Assembly (NCBI RefSeq): GCF_000429765.1
Contig: NZ_AUCM01000014.1
Coordinates: 22,886 to 86,885 of the forward strand
Source: Gemmobacter nectariphilus DSM 15620
GTDB taxonomy: Bacteria; Pseudomonadota; Alphaproteobacteria; Rhodobacterales; Rhodobacteraceae
Direction: 5' to 3'
Length of the DNA: 64,000 nucleotides
A program made the position numbers and the translations under genes. The notes beneath the pieces were generated by a model, which was not told where the DNA came from, searched no databases, and was given only the letters and a program-made list of their open reading frames with translations. This document shows, piece by piece, positions 1-8,679 of the stretch. Positions within the stretch are counted from its first letter, which is position 1. Each line of letters opens with the position of its first letter.

Positions 1-375
1 GGCGGCGGGGTTGTCGAGCGACTGGTCGGCCACCAGGTTCGAGATCGTCCGCGGCTCGCTGTCATAGACCGTGCCCGAGGTCTGCGCATACGAGGTCTGG
101 GCGCCGGTGCGCGGGTTGGTCCCGGCGCTGCGGAACGTCGGGGTCAGCAGCCGCGTCATCGGCTGATCGGCGGCACCGAAATGCACCATGCCGGGCTGGA
201 AATTGTTGTAGCTGCCATCGACGGTGCGCAGCCCGGTCGGGATCAGCGGACTGGTGATCAGCGAATTCAGCGCCTCGCGCGGGTCCACGCCGGAATTGAT
301 CAGCCGGGTATGTTCTTCGGCAAGCTTGATTTGATTCAGAATGTGCGACAGGTCGTTCCGATTCAGAGTAACCAT
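1..375 (-). CDS. Heme peroxidase family protein (RTX-type), N-terminal part
   Basis: Partial gene that runs off the left edge; only the first 125 codons are visible. The reading frame starts at the ATG ending at 375, with GGAG about 8 nt upstream of it. The N-terminus MVTLNRNDLSHILNQIKLAE, followed by LITSPLIPTGLRTVDGSYNN and later FGAADQPM, is the conserved opening of large secreted animal-type heme peroxidases that often carry RTX calcium-binding repeats. No signal peptide is visible, which fits type I secretion from a C-terminal signal. The catalytic domain and any RTX repeats lie outside the window. Family assignment is from remembered N-terminal similarity; the exact substrate is unknown. 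Confidence 0.75.
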   Translation of the reverse strand, partial: MVTLNRNDLSHILNQIKLAEEHTRLINSGVDPREALNSLITSPLIPTGLRTVDGSYNNFQPGMVHFGAADQPMTRLLTPTFRSAGTNPRTGAQTSYAQTSGTVYDSEPRTISNLVADQSLDNPAA

Positions 376-477
376 TTATTAAGCTCCATCCCCTAAAAGT
401 CGTGTGCCTGCCAATCCGCGGAAGGCGTGGATGATGAATTATCCGCTAATCAATTGCGGGACGCCGAATCCGAAGGT

Positions 478-529
478 CGGGTAAATCACCCGGTCCTTTG
501 TCGGATTCGATATCCGACTTTGGTCGGAT
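478..529. promoter_or_regulatory. Cluster of inverted repeats upstream of the peroxidase gene
   Basis: A perfect 7-bp inverted repeat GTCGGAT-TCGAT-ATCCGAC (500-518) is followed by a third half-site GTCGGAT (523-529). A 5-bp inverted repeat CGGGT-AAATC-ACCCG lies just before it (478-492). The cluster sits about 105-155 bp upstream of the peroxidase start. It could be an operator for that gene. The rest of 376-620 shows no convincing gene. Confidence 0.4.
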
Positions 530-619
530 TGTTCGCCAGCCGTGGAATGTGTGTCGCCGTATGTTGGGGGGAGATTTATTCAGGATTGAGGGACGGATAT
601 TCGCTCAATCATTGGTTGC

Positions 620-1454
620 CATGCGCAACATCCTGCCGGATCGCGGTGCGAATCGCTTGCCGGTGATGGTGGGATCGCCCGGGTGGCGGCGGAAAACCGC
701 TTTCGTGCCGTCGGCTGACAGGTGGTTTTGTCCCTCTGCCGCCTCCATCTGACGCGGGGCGACCATCGCGCGGATGATGCCCGCGCCCCCTTCGCGCCGA
801 CTGTCGAGGTCGGGCCCTGCGTTGCTGACCCACGACGCGCCGCGCCAGCGACTGGATGATGGGACCTGTTCGGGCGGCAAGAGTTGTGGGCAGGGCGCAT
901 CGACCTCGTGCAGGGCCGCGATGGCATCCGCCATGGAAGGTCCCAGCGCTGTTGCGCTTGAGGGCGGCCAGCACCTGCGTCACGACCTCGGGTGTTTGCA
1001 GGATGCGGCTGACCTCTGTTTCGGCCGCGTCCTCGACCCTTCCGGCCGCAAGCCGCGGCGGTGCCGTCTTCTCGCCAGTCTCGCGGGTCCGGATCACGTC
1101 CATCGGCACATGACCGCGGTAGAGCTGGCCCCTCTCTTTGTGCAGGTCGGCGTCATGGTCGCGCCATTTTCGCCACGGATCAGCCCCTTGGGCCGCGCTG
1201 GCATCTGCGCACGGCTGTTGTTGGCCCGCTTGCGGGGGTTTTCCTGCACGGTGGCAGGCGCGATCCCATGTGCCCTGCTTGCCGTGGAACCCCTTGCGGC
1301 GCAGGTCCCGCGCCAGCCCTGCCGCGCAGCCCAAATCAATGAACCGCAGCAAGGTCTGCCGCACTGCCTTGGCCTTGTTCACCACCGGCTTGCGACCTTG
1401 CACATCGTAGCCCGGTGGCTCATGGCCCCCCATCCAGATGCCTCGGGGGCGCAT
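620..1454 (-). pseudogene. Decayed serine site-specific recombinase (C-terminal half)
   Basis: Fragments typical of the recombinase and zinc-ribbon/coiled-coil part of large serine recombinases appear in order but in different frames. RGIWMGGHEPPGYDV (near 1440-1395) and RKPVVNKAKAVRQTL lie in one frame, and GLIRGENGATMTPTCTKRG (near 1186-1130) in another. DVIRTRETGEKTAPPRL and EVSRILQTPEVVTQVLAAL return to the first frame. ADAIAALHEVD and then RREGGAGIIRAMVAPRQMEA (about 930-730) sit in a further frame. The N-terminal catalytic domain with the nucleophilic serine is missing, and about 60 codons appear deleted after the first block. It is therefore non-functional. The left boundary is approximate. 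Confidence 0.8.
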
Positions 1455-1484
1455 TCGAACCGGGCGCCTCTTGGGACGACCTCT

Positions 1485-2177
1485 TCACCCGCGTCCCTGT
1501 TTGACCGGGCTCCCCTGGAAAAGCAGCCGGAGGCAGAACGCCGTCTCGGCGAGGATCGTCAGCAGATAGGCCGCGACGAATGCCCGGGACCCTTCAGGGT
1601 AGAAGAAGCGCAGGCCGCTGCCGATCAGATAGACGAGCCCCGCCACCGCAAGGCCAGCCCCGAAGATCTTCGCAAAACGGCCGGATCGCCAGACAAGCAG
1701 ACCCATGATCAAGCTGTTCACGCCAAAGAAAACCAGGCCCAGATCATAGCCATGGCCGTGCAGATCCAGAAACACCAGCGCCAGCGCATTGGCATCGACA
1801 AGCGCGTTGGCGCGTGAAACCAGCAGCCACGCGGCTTGCTGGGCCAGCAGCGCCGCGGCGATCAGCACCGTCTGGATCAGTCGGAACACCATCGCGGCCA
1901 GGGCAAGCCCCGGCGAGGCGGTCCGAAAGATCAGATACAGCAATATGGCGAGCCCGGCATCGCAAAGCGCCATCACCAGGTCGGCGGCGATGGCCAGCCG
2001 GAACCGGCCCGGGGCGGCCAGGATCGCCGCCGCGGTGGCTGCTGCATCGTCCGGGTCGATCAGCGGGCCGCGCAGGCCCGCCTCGGCCCCAAGGCCCGCG
2101 ACGATGATGATCAGATAGAGCAGGCCTGAAAGGCGGGCCTGGCGGGCAAACTCGGGCGTTGGCGCGGGACTGGTCAT
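1485..2177 (-). CDS. DUF4386 family membrane protein
   Basis: A 230-residue integral membrane protein with about six hydrophobic segments, beginning MTSPAPTPEFARQARLSGLL. The early motif FARQARLSGLLYLIIIVAG and the later RANALVDANALALVFLDLHG and YLIGSGLRFF match the DUF4386 family, which has no established biochemical function. The start at 2177 was chosen because a longer open frame upstream overlaps the neighbouring EamA gene, whose stop codon overlaps this ATG by one base (TGATG). That arrangement suggests translational coupling in a two-gene operon. Its end lies only about 30 bp from the recombinase remnant. Confidence 0.75.
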   Translation of the reverse strand: MTSPAPTPEFARQARLSGLLYLIIIVAGLGAEAGLRGPLIDPDDAAATAAAILAAPGRFRLAIAADLVMALCDAGLAILLYLIFRTASPGLALAAMVFRLIQTVLIAAALLAQQAAWLLVSRANALVDANALALVFLDLHGHGYDLGLVFFGVNSLIMGLLVWRSGRFAKIFGAGLAVAGLVYLIGSGLRFFYPEGSRAFVAAYLLTILAETAFCLRLLFQGSPVKQGRG

Positions 2178-3166
2178 CAGGGCCTCTTTTCGGTGCGATG
2201 GGCCAAGACGTGCGGGAACGGGCTCGTGCCCGGCATTGCCGGAAACGCACCGGCGCGGTTCCTGAACGTGCCGCCCGCCGGATCGGGACGCGGCTGCGGC
2301 CTTGCTGGCGCGGGCGCCGTCGGGCGGCTTGCGCCTTGACCCGCCAGGACCGAGCCAAGGACGATCAGCGCGCCAAGCCCCTGCAGCAGGGACAGCGACT
2401 GACCCGCCACCACCCAGCCCAGCAGCACGGCCGTCACCGGGCTCATCATGCCCAGCATCGAGACCGCGCCGGGCCCGATCCGCGCAACGCCCCGGAACCA
2501 GAGCGCATAGGTGGCCGCAGCACCGATCAGCCCGAGCCAAACCAGCCCGGCAAGGTTCGTCGCCGAAAGCGGCGGCAGCGCGGGTTCAAGGAACAGCGCC
2601 AGCGGCGCCAGGATCAGCCCCCCGGCAGTCAGCTGCCACGCCGTGAAGCTGAGCGGCGATACGGGCGGCTGCCATTTCCGGCTGAGGACCGTGCCCGCGG
2701 CCATCGACGCCGCGCCGCCAAGCCCGGCGGCAATGCCCACGGGGTCCAGTGCAGCGTCAGGACCGATCAACAGCAGCGCCACGCCCAGAACGCCGGTGGC
2801 CGCCGCGGCAAGCGCACCCGCCCGGATCGGCGTGCCAAGCCAGCCACGCGCCATCAGGATCACCATCATGGCCTGCAGCGACCCCAGGGTCGCCGCGACC
2901 CCGCCGGGCAGCCGGTAGGCGGCCATGAACAGCAGCACCCAGAACAGGGCAAAGTTGAAGCTGCCCAGCAGGAACACCCGGCCCAGCCAGGCGCGGGGCG
3001 GAAGGCAGCGCGTGATCGCCAGCACGAGCAGCCCGGCCGGCAAGGCGCGCAGTGCGGCCAGGGTCACCGGATAGCCCGCCGGCAGCGCCTCGGTCGTGAC
3101 CAGATAGGTGCTGCCCCAGACCGCCGGGGCAAGCGCGGTCAGAAGAAGATCGCTCGTTCGGGACAT
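2177..3166 (-). CDS. EamA/RhaT family drug-metabolite transporter
   Basis: A 329-residue polytopic inner-membrane protein with about ten transmembrane segments in two EamA repeats. The first begins LLLTALAPAVWGSTYLVTTE, with the typical WGS motif after the first helix; the second spans roughly residues 145-275 and contains WGLIGAAATYALWFRG-like sequence. Members export amino acids, metabolites or drugs by proton antiport; the substrate cannot be read from sequence. The C-terminal tail (about 45 residues, Pro/Arg-rich) is longer than usual and follows the last helix. It is coupled by a one-base overlap to the DUF4386 gene downstream. Confidence 0.85.
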   Translation of the reverse strand: MSRTSDLLLTALAPAVWGSTYLVTTEALPAGYPVTLAALRALPAGLLVLAITRCLPPRAWLGRVFLLGSFNFALFWVLLFMAAYRLPGGVAATLGSLQAMMVILMARGWLGTPIRAGALAAAATGVLGVALLLIGPDAALDPVGIAAGLGGAASMAAGTVLSRKWQPPVSPLSFTAWQLTAGGLILAPLALFLEPALPPLSATNLAGLVWLGLIGAAATYALWFRGVARIGPGAVSMLGMMSPVTAVLLGWVVAGQSLSLLQGLGALIVLGSVLAGQGASRPTAPAPARPQPRPDPAGGTFRNRAGAFPAMPGTSPFPHVLAHRTEKRP

Positions 3167-3219
3167 GGGGGCCTCGTGTTCCGGGATAAGGTCATGGGGC
3201 AGGCGCGCCAGCAGGTGCC

Positions 3220-3717
3220 TCAGGTGCCCGCAGGATGGGTGACGACGGTGAAACCCTCTACGGCAGAGGGCGCGGCGAAGTGGTTGGAGAACTGATGGAA
3301 CTGCGCCTCGGTCACCGCGAACGGGTGTTCGCCCGTGCTGTTGCGGGCCCGCAGCCGCGCAAGGCAGACCGCATCAAGCGCCTCCAGCAGGTGAAGCTGG
3401 TGTGCGGCGGTCGTCATCCCAAGGATGCCGCGCATCCAGTCGCGCTGCCCGACCGTGTTGGCCGGAAAGTCGAGAACGACCGAAACGCCTGCCTCCAGCA
3501 AGGCCGCGACATGGGGGCCCATGATCCGCCGCAGGGTCTTTGAGCACCGAACGTAATCGGGCAGCGATACCAGCTCATCCGCGAACAGCGCGTTCAGCCA
3601 GTCGTCCTCGGCGATGAGGACGGCTCCGGGCGCCTTTGCAAGACGGGCCGCGAGGGTGGATTTCCCGGCCGCGATCTTGCCGCACAGCAGATGAAGGGTC
3701 GGCGATGTGTCGGGCAT
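3220..3717 (-). CDS. Small P-loop ATPase/kinase-like protein
   Basis: A 165-residue protein with a Walker A motif near the N-terminus (GKIAAGKST, residues about 11-19) followed by IAEDDWLNALF. This is the pattern of single-domain AAA_33/zeta-toxin-like kinases that phosphorylate small substrates. VVLDFPANTVGQRDWMRGI resembles the Walker B region. LEALDAVCLARLRARN and HPFAVTEAQFHQFSNHFAAP form the arginine-bearing lid and C-terminal part seen in relatives. The start at 3717 gives MPDTSPTLHLLCGKIAAGKST; upstream codons in frame look non-coding. No antitoxin-like partner is adjacent, so a toxin role is not supported. The substrate is unknown. Confidence 0.7.
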   Translation of the reverse strand: MPDTSPTLHLLCGKIAAGKSTLAARLAKAPGAVLIAEDDWLNALFADELVSLPDYVRCSKTLRRIMGPHVAALLEAGVSVVLDFPANTVGQRDWMRGILGMTTAAHQLHLLEALDAVCLARLRARNSTGEHPFAVTEAQFHQFSNHFAAPSAVEGFTVVTHPAGT

Positions 3718-3788
3718 GATCGGGCCAGTTCGGGCTGGTCCACCATGGGGCGTGACGGGCAGGGGCCGGGCTTTCGGGGCGGGCGGCA

Positions 3789-4412
3789 TCACGCGGCCTG
3801 CTGTGCCAGGGCCGCCCCGGCCAGGCGCGCGGCGATCCGCGCCACATGCGCACCCTGAAAGCGCGCACCGGCAAGGTCGGTCTGGGTGGGCATGCGCGAG
3901 CCATCGACCCCGGCGATGGTGCCCGCGCCATAGGGGGCGCCGCCGACAATGCCCTCGGCCGTCGTCTGGCCTGCAAAGGTGTAGGGCATGCCCGCGATCA
4001 GCATCCCGAAATGCTGCAGCGGGATCTGGGTCGTGAGCAGCGTCGCCTCGTGCCCGCCGTGCTGCGAGCCGGTGGAGGCGAAGACGGCCGCCACCTTGCC
4101 GACCAGTGCGTTGCGCGCCCAAAGTCCACCGGCCTGGTCAAGGAAGGACTTCATCTGCCCGGCCATCATGCCGAACAGCGTCGGCGTGCCGAGGATGATC
4201 GCATCATAGGCCTCGAGGTCGGCGGGGCTGGCGACAGGCGTGTCGTCGGCGGCGAAACCGGCCTTGCGCTGGATGTCCTCGGGAACGGTCTCGGGCACGC
4301 GGCGCAGATCGACATGGGTGCCCGGCACGCTGCGGGCGCCTTCGGCCTCGGCCTGCGCAAGCGCGCGGACGTGGCCATAGCTGGAATAGTAGAGAACAAG
4401 AACGCGTGTCAT
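3789..4412 (-). CDS. wrbA: NAD(P)H:quinone oxidoreductase WrbA
   Basis: A 207-residue flavodoxin-like FMN protein. The FMN phosphate loop is YYSSYGHVRALA near the N-terminus, and the family hallmarks GTPTLFGMMAGQMKSFLDQ, ASTGSQHGGHEATLLT and PYGAGTIAG are all present in the expected order. WrbA reduces quinones with two electrons from NAD(P)H, avoiding semiquinone and superoxide formation, and works as a soluble tetramer. The length matches the family (about 200). It lies 106 bp downstream of a LysR regulator on the same strand, which may control it; this pairing of a LysR gene with a quinone reductase is common. Confidence 0.93.
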   Translation of the reverse strand: MTRVLVLYYSSYGHVRALAQAEAEGARSVPGTHVDLRRVPETVPEDIQRKAGFAADDTPVASPADLEAYDAIILGTPTLFGMMAGQMKSFLDQAGGLWARNALVGKVAAVFASTGSQHGGHEATLLTTQIPLQHFGMLIAGMPYTFAGQTTAEGIVGGAPYGAGTIAGVDGSRMPTQTDLAGARFQGAHVARIAARLAGAALAQQAA

Positions 4413-4518
4413 GGGATCCTCTCAGGGCAAGGGTTTCGATGCCAGAGAGGATGGAGGATCGGCCGCGCCGGAATAACCGCCCGGCGCTGACTTCAGTCTT
4501 TACGCCTGGTGAAGAATG

Positions 4519-5406
4519 TCAGGGGTGCAGCGCGGCGCGAAGATGGTCAAGGAAGACCGTCACCCGCGCATCCATGCCCAGCCGCGAGGCGGTGACGGCG
4601 AAGATTTCTGGCGCGGGAAGTTCCCAATCTGGCAGGACGCGGACAAGCTCACCCCGCGCCTCGGGCTCCTTCGAGACGAAATCCGGCAGGGTGCCGATGC
4701 CTTGCCCCGCGATCAGCAGGTCGCGCAGCACGAGGCTGTTGCCCACCCGGACCGGCGGGTCAAGCGCGATCACCGTTGTGCCGGAGGGGCCATTCAACGT
4801 CCATGAGGTCAGATGATCGGCAATCAGGAAGCCGATGATCTTGTGTCTGGAAATATCCGCCGGCACCTGCGGCGTGCCCGCGCGATCCAGATAACGCGGA
4901 GAGGCGAAGACCCGCTGCCGCATGGTCCCGATCTTGCGCGCCACCAGAGCCGAATCCGGCATGGCGGCGCGAATGCGGATCGACACGTCGAACCCGCCCT
5001 CGACCATGTCGACGACCCGGTCGTCCATGGACAGGGAAAGACGAAGATCCGGATAGGCCTCGAGAAACTCCGGCAGGATCGGCGCGATCACCGTCTGCCC
5101 GAAGGAACTCGACGCGTTGATCTTCAGATGCCCCCGGACGGCGCCGGCGCCATCGCGGATCGAGGCCTCGACCTGGGTGACAGCGTCGAGAATGCCGGAC
5201 GCCTCGTCGTAATAGAGCCGCCCGGCATCGGTCAGCGACATGGAGCGTGTCGTGCGCGTCAGAAGCGTGGTCCCGAGGCTGTCTTCCAGCAACTTGAGCT
5301 CTCTGCTCAGAAGCGCGGGCGACACGCCCAGATCTTCTGCCGCGCGCGCGAAACTGCCGCGTTCGACGATGCGGCGGAAGGCCTGCATGACGGAAAGCTT
5401 GTCCAT
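4519..5406 (-). CDS. LysR family transcriptional regulator
   Basis: A 295-residue regulator with an N-terminal winged helix (MDKLSVMQAFRRIVERGSFA, with AAEDLGVSPALLSRELKLLE as the recognition region). A LysR substrate-binding domain follows from about residue 90 (GHLKINASSSFGQTVIAPIL). It belongs to the CrgA/DntR-like group with a FxRIVERGSF start. The ATG at 5406 is preferred to an upstream start because AGAGGAA lies immediately 5' of it. It reads toward wrbA, 106 bp away. The inducer is unknown; quinones or electrophiles are plausible given the neighbour. Confidence 0.88.
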   Translation of the reverse strand: MDKLSVMQAFRRIVERGSFARAAEDLGVSPALLSRELKLLEDSLGTTLLTRTTRSMSLTDAGRLYYDEASGILDAVTQVEASIRDGAGAVRGHLKINASSSFGQTVIAPILPEFLEAYPDLRLSLSMDDRVVDMVEGGFDVSIRIRAAMPDSALVARKIGTMRQRVFASPRYLDRAGTPQVPADISRHKIIGFLIADHLTSWTLNGPSGTTVIALDPPVRVGNSLVLRDLLIAGQGIGTLPDFVSKEPEARGELVRVLPDWELPAPEIFAVTASRLGMDARVTVFLDHLRAALHP

Positions 5407-5547
5407 GTTCCTCTGCCGTTTCTGGCCGGGGCGTTCCCGGCTGCTCGCATGCGCCATGATCCTAGCACGGACAGGCAAGGACGCGAATGTCTTGCGCCCG
5501 GGCAGGCCTCGATCGGGACCGATGGCCTATTGGGACGGGGCCGTGCG

Positions 5548-5578
5548 CCACCTGCGGGATTGAAAGGCCCGCAGGTGG
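5548..5578. other. Perfect 11-bp inverted repeat in a gene-free stretch
   Basis: CCACCTGCGGG (5548-5558) and CCCGCAGGTGG (5568-5578) flank a 9-nt loop. The element lies in the 341-bp gap between the ABC ATPase stop (5748) and the LysR start (5406), both on the minus strand. There is no T-run on either side, so it is at best a weak or Rho-assisted terminator for the transporter operon, or an operator. Nothing else was recognised in 5407-5747. Confidence 0.5.
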
Positions 5579-5747
5579 GGCTGAGCGGGTTGCGACTTCA
5601 CGCGCTGCAACACTTTGCGGGCGGGCGCGCAATCCGCGTGCGGTCTGCGGCGATCGGGTCTTGTCACGCCGCGGCTGTTCGTCGCCGCCGCCTGATGCGT
5701 GCCGGCCGGGTGTTGCCAGGCTGGCCGTGCGTTCCGGGCGGGCGATC

Positions 5748-6533
5748 CTAGCCCAGGGCGATGGCCGGTGCCTTGGCGGGCTCAGATCCGCGCGGCCCTT
5801 CATGCGGGATGATGACCAGACGGCCCTGCTGACAGGCCAGAAATTCGGGCTCGATCTGCCAGAACTGCCTTAGCACATCGCGGGTAAGAACGGCATCGGG
5901 CGCATCCGGCTGGCCGCAGGCACCGGCAGAGACGAGCAGGATCCGGTCGCAATAGCGCGCCGCCAGCGTCAGGTCGTGCAGTGCAACGATCACCGCGCCC
6001 TCGGCCTGCCGGGCATAGGTCTGCAAGGCCGACAGGGCCGACAACTGGTGGTGCAGATCCAGCGCCGAGGTCGGCTCGTCCATCAGCAAAAGGGCCGGCG
6101 CCCGAAACAGCCGCTGTGCGATCAGCACCCGCTGTTGCTGGCCACCGGACAAAGCCGACATCGGGCGATCGGCAAGGCGTTCAAGTCCCAGTCGATGCAG
6201 CAAGGCCTCGGCCTCGCGGATCAGGCTTGCCCGAATGCGCAGGCCAAGATCCTCGCGGCGGCCGAGCAGGATGCATTCGAGCACCGAAATCGAGGATTTC
6301 ACCAGAAAGGCCTGTGGCAAATGGCCGATCTCGCGCCGCCCAAGGGCGCGCCCGTCGCGCGTGATCGTCACGGCCTCGGGCGAAAGCCCGGCAATCGCGT
6401 GCAAAAGCGTGGATTTGCCCGACCCGTTCGGTCCGACGACGCCCAGCATTTCACCTGGCCGCAGCGCAAAGGAAAACGCATCGAGGATGCGTGCCTTGCC
6501 ACGCCACAAGGGCGGGCCGGATATCGTGAACAT
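5748..6533 (-). CDS. FecE-type ABC transporter ATP-binding protein
   Basis: A 261-residue cytoplasmic ATPase of the metal-chelate/cobalamin uptake class. It has Walker A GPNGSGKST (about residues 34-42), a Q-loop region, the signature LSGGQQQR (about 128-135), Walker B LLLMDEP (about 149-155) and the switch histidine in IVALHDLT. It is the last gene of a four-gene operon: the permease stop is 2 nt upstream of its ATG. Together with the FecCD permease and the binding protein it should import a chelated metal or related nutrient across the inner membrane. Whether the cargo is iron, copper, heme or cobalamin cannot be read from the ATPase itself. Confidence 0.9.
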   Translation of the reverse strand: MFTISGPPLWRGKARILDAFSFALRPGEMLGVVGPNGSGKSTLLHAIAGLSPEAVTITRDGRALGRREIGHLPQAFLVKSSISVLECILLGRREDLGLRIRASLIREAEALLHRLGLERLADRPMSALSGGQQQRVLIAQRLFRAPALLLMDEPTSALDLHHQLSALSALQTYARQAEGAVIVALHDLTLAARYCDRILLVSAGACGQPDAPDAVLTRDVLRQFWQIEPEFLACQQGRLVIIPHEGPRGSEPAKAPAIALG

Positions 6534-6535
6534 GA

Positions 6536-7585
6536 TCAGACTCCCTTGTGGCGCAAGATGACAGCCAGCAGCATCGGGATGCCGGCGACCGCAGTGATGA
6601 TGCCGACCGGGATCGCGGCACCGGACGACAGCAGCTTGCCGACGATCGAGGCGCTGACGATGATCATGGCGCCCGCCAGCGCCGATACGGGCAGCGCGAT
6701 GCGGTGGTCCTCGCCGACCAGAGAGCGCGCGACATGCGGCGCGATCAACCCGACAAAGCCGATGGTTCCGGTAAAGGACACGGCCGCCGCGGTAAGCGCC
6801 GCGGTGGTCAGAAAGGACCGCCGGCGGATCGCCGCCACGTCAAGCCCGAGGCTTTCGGCATTCGCCTCGCCAAGGCGCAGCGCCGTCAGCGCCCAGACAT
6901 CGCGCGCGATCACCGGCAGGCAAAGCGCCAGAATGGCCCCGCCGACCTGGACAGCCGTCCAGTTCGCCTTGAGGAGCGACCCGAACAGCCAGAAGACGAT
7001 CTGTTGCAGCACCTCGGGCGAGGCCAGGAACTGCAGAAGCGACAGCAGGGATTGAAAGAAGAACATCACCGCGATCCCGGCCAGGACCAGCACCTCGGGC
7101 TGAGTGCCCTTCAGGCGTCCCACCAGCCACACGAGGCCGGTGGCCGCCAATGTCGCCACAAACGCGCAGGCTGGTGTCAGGACATGCGCCGGCAGGGGCA
7201 GCGCCAGCGCCGAGCCGAACATGATCGCAAGGGCCGCGCCAAAGCCCGCGGCGGCGGAAAAGCCAAGGGTAAAGGGCGAGGCCAGCGGGTTGGCGAGGAT
7301 CGTCTGCATCAGCAATCCCGCCAACCCAAGCGCGGAGCCGACGATCAGTGCCATTGCGGTCTGCGGCAGCCTGATCTGGAACAGGATCGTCGCGGCCGCG
7401 CGGTCGTCGCCATGCGGACCCGCCCTCAGGGTGTCCCAGATGTCCGGGATGCCCATGCCCGCAGGGCCCGTGGTCAGGTCCCCCAGCACAAGGATCAGCA
7501 AGAGCAGGGCGGCTGCGGCTGCCGCCACCGCCCGCCGTGCCGCCCTTGCCCGCCAGCGGGACACAGGATCGGCGGCCACGCTCAT
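6536..7585 (-). CDS. FecCD family ABC transporter permease
   Basis: A 349-residue permease with the roughly ten-helix BtuC/FecCD fold. Diagnostic segments are RLPQTAMALIVGSALGLAGL (residues about 74-93), GGAILALCLPVIARDVWALTALRLGEANAESLGLDV, and the C-terminal GTIGFVGLIAPHVARSLVGE coupling helix with PHxAR. The start at 7585 (MSVAADPVSRW) overlaps the stop of the binding-protein gene by 4 nt (ATGA), and the ATPase follows after 2 nt, so the genes are translationally coupled. Only one permease gene is present, so it probably acts as a homodimer. It imports a metal chelate or cobalamin-type cargo delivered by the periplasmic partner. Confidence 0.9.
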   Translation of the reverse strand: MSVAADPVSRWRARAARRAVAAAAAALLLLILVLGDLTTGPAGMGIPDIWDTLRAGPHGDDRAAATILFQIRLPQTAMALIVGSALGLAGLLMQTILANPLASPFTLGFSAAAGFGAALAIMFGSALALPLPAHVLTPACAFVATLAATGLVWLVGRLKGTQPEVLVLAGIAVMFFFQSLLSLLQFLASPEVLQQIVFWLFGSLLKANWTAVQVGGAILALCLPVIARDVWALTALRLGEANAESLGLDVAAIRRRSFLTTAALTAAAVSFTGTIGFVGLIAPHVARSLVGEDHRIALPVSALAGAMIIVSASIVGKLLSSGAAIPVGIITAVAGIPMLLAVILRHKGV

Positions 7586-8679
7586 TTCAGCTGGTCGATG
7601 AACAGGCCATCCGCCGCAACCGGCATCCAGGTCTTGTAGTAATCGGCCAGCTCTGCTGCCGGATCGACATCGGCGAAGGCCTCGGGATACAGCGCCTTGG
7701 CAATCGCGCGGGCATAGACGAAATCCGACAAGGTGCGGTTGCCGCCATGGTAAATGCCGAACACCTGCTTGGTCTGCACTGCGGGCAGATCGCTCCAGCC
7801 CGGACGGGTCGTGTAGGCCGCCATCTTCGACTGAGCCAGCTCGTCCGTGGCACCAAAGCCAAGGATCACCGCCTCGGGTTTGTTCAGCCACTCGGAACCG
7901 GCCAGCAAGATGACATCGGGTTGCTGCGCCAGAACGTATTCCGGCGACAGCGGCCCCCAGTTCTTGACCTGGCCCTTGGCGATGTTTTCGCCGCCGACAA
8001 GGTCGATCACCCCGGCCCACATGCCGTTTCCATAGCTATTGCCAATTTCGCCCGGGCCTTTCTGCGCAAGCTCGACATAGATCTTGCGATGGGATGGGCC
8101 AGCCTTGGCGACCCGCGCCAGCGTGTCGGCTGTCCTGGTCTCGTACATCGCGGCAAGCTGCTCCGACCGCTCGGGCTGCCCCATCACGGCGCCCAGCACG
8201 CGGGTGGACAGCAGATGGCGTTCCAGGGTCTGGGCGTTGTAGTCGATCGCAACGACCTTGATGCCAGCGTCCTCGATTTGTTTGACGCCCGGCTCGCCGA
8301 TGGTTGCGGTCTGCCAGCTTGACAGGATCGCGACCTCGGGCCGGGCGGCGATCAGCGCTTCGACCGAGAAGGTATTGTCGTCGGCATTGCCGAAATCGGG
8401 CAGCCCTTTGAGCTGCGGGAAGCGCGCGGTGTAGACTGCCCACTGACCGGGCCGCCAATCGGCCCAGGGCGCGCGCGACAGCGCCACGATCTTGTCGGCC
8501 CCTGCGGCACCGGCCACGGCCAGGTAATCTTCGTAATAGAAGCCAAGCGCGACGCGGTCTGGCACGCGGTCCAGTGTCACGGTGCGGCCGTCAAGATCGG
8601 TGACGGTGATCTCGGCCATCGCCGGCATGGCGAAGGCCAGGGACAATGCGGCCGCCAGGCCGCGCGTGAATGCGCTCAT
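7582..8679 (-). CDS. ABC transporter substrate-binding protein (metal chelate type)
   Basis: A 365-residue periplasmic protein of the class III (FecB/BtuF-like) fold. A cleavable signal peptide ends near AFAMPAMA-E (residues 1-22). ITVTDLDGRTVTLDRVPDRVAL is the standard opening. ALIAARPEVAILSS and the long central helix precede the C-terminal lobe containing YVLAQQPDVILLAGS. The protein is rich in Tyr, Trp and Met at positions that may face the cleft, but ligand identity cannot be deduced. Its ATG overlaps the DUF1636 stop (ATGA), and its stop overlaps the permease start in the same way. The nearby copper genes suggest a copper-linked cargo, which is an inference. Confidence 0.85.
   Translation of the reverse strand: MSAFTRGLAAALSLAFAMPAMAEITVTDLDGRTVTLDRVPDRVALGFYYEDYLAVAGAAGADKIVALSRAPWADWRPGQWAVYTARFPQLKGLPDFGNADDNTFSVEALIAARPEVAILSSWQTATIGEPGVKQIEDAGIKVVAIDYNAQTLERHLLSTRVLGAVMGQPERSEQLAAMYETRTADTLARVAKAGPSHRKIYVELAQKGPGEIGNSYGNGMWAGVIDLVGGENIAKGQVKNWGPLSPEYVLAQQPDVILLAGSEWLNKPEAVILGFGATDELAQSKMAAYTTRPGWSDLPAVQTKQVFGIYHGGNRTLSDFVYARAIAKALYPEAFADVDPAAELADYYKTWMPVAADGLFIDQLK

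Noticed and set aside
3220..3717. Zeta-type toxin of a toxin-antitoxin system
   Set aside because: The P-loop kinase resembles zeta-like enzymes, but no epsilon-like or other small antitoxin gene is adjacent.
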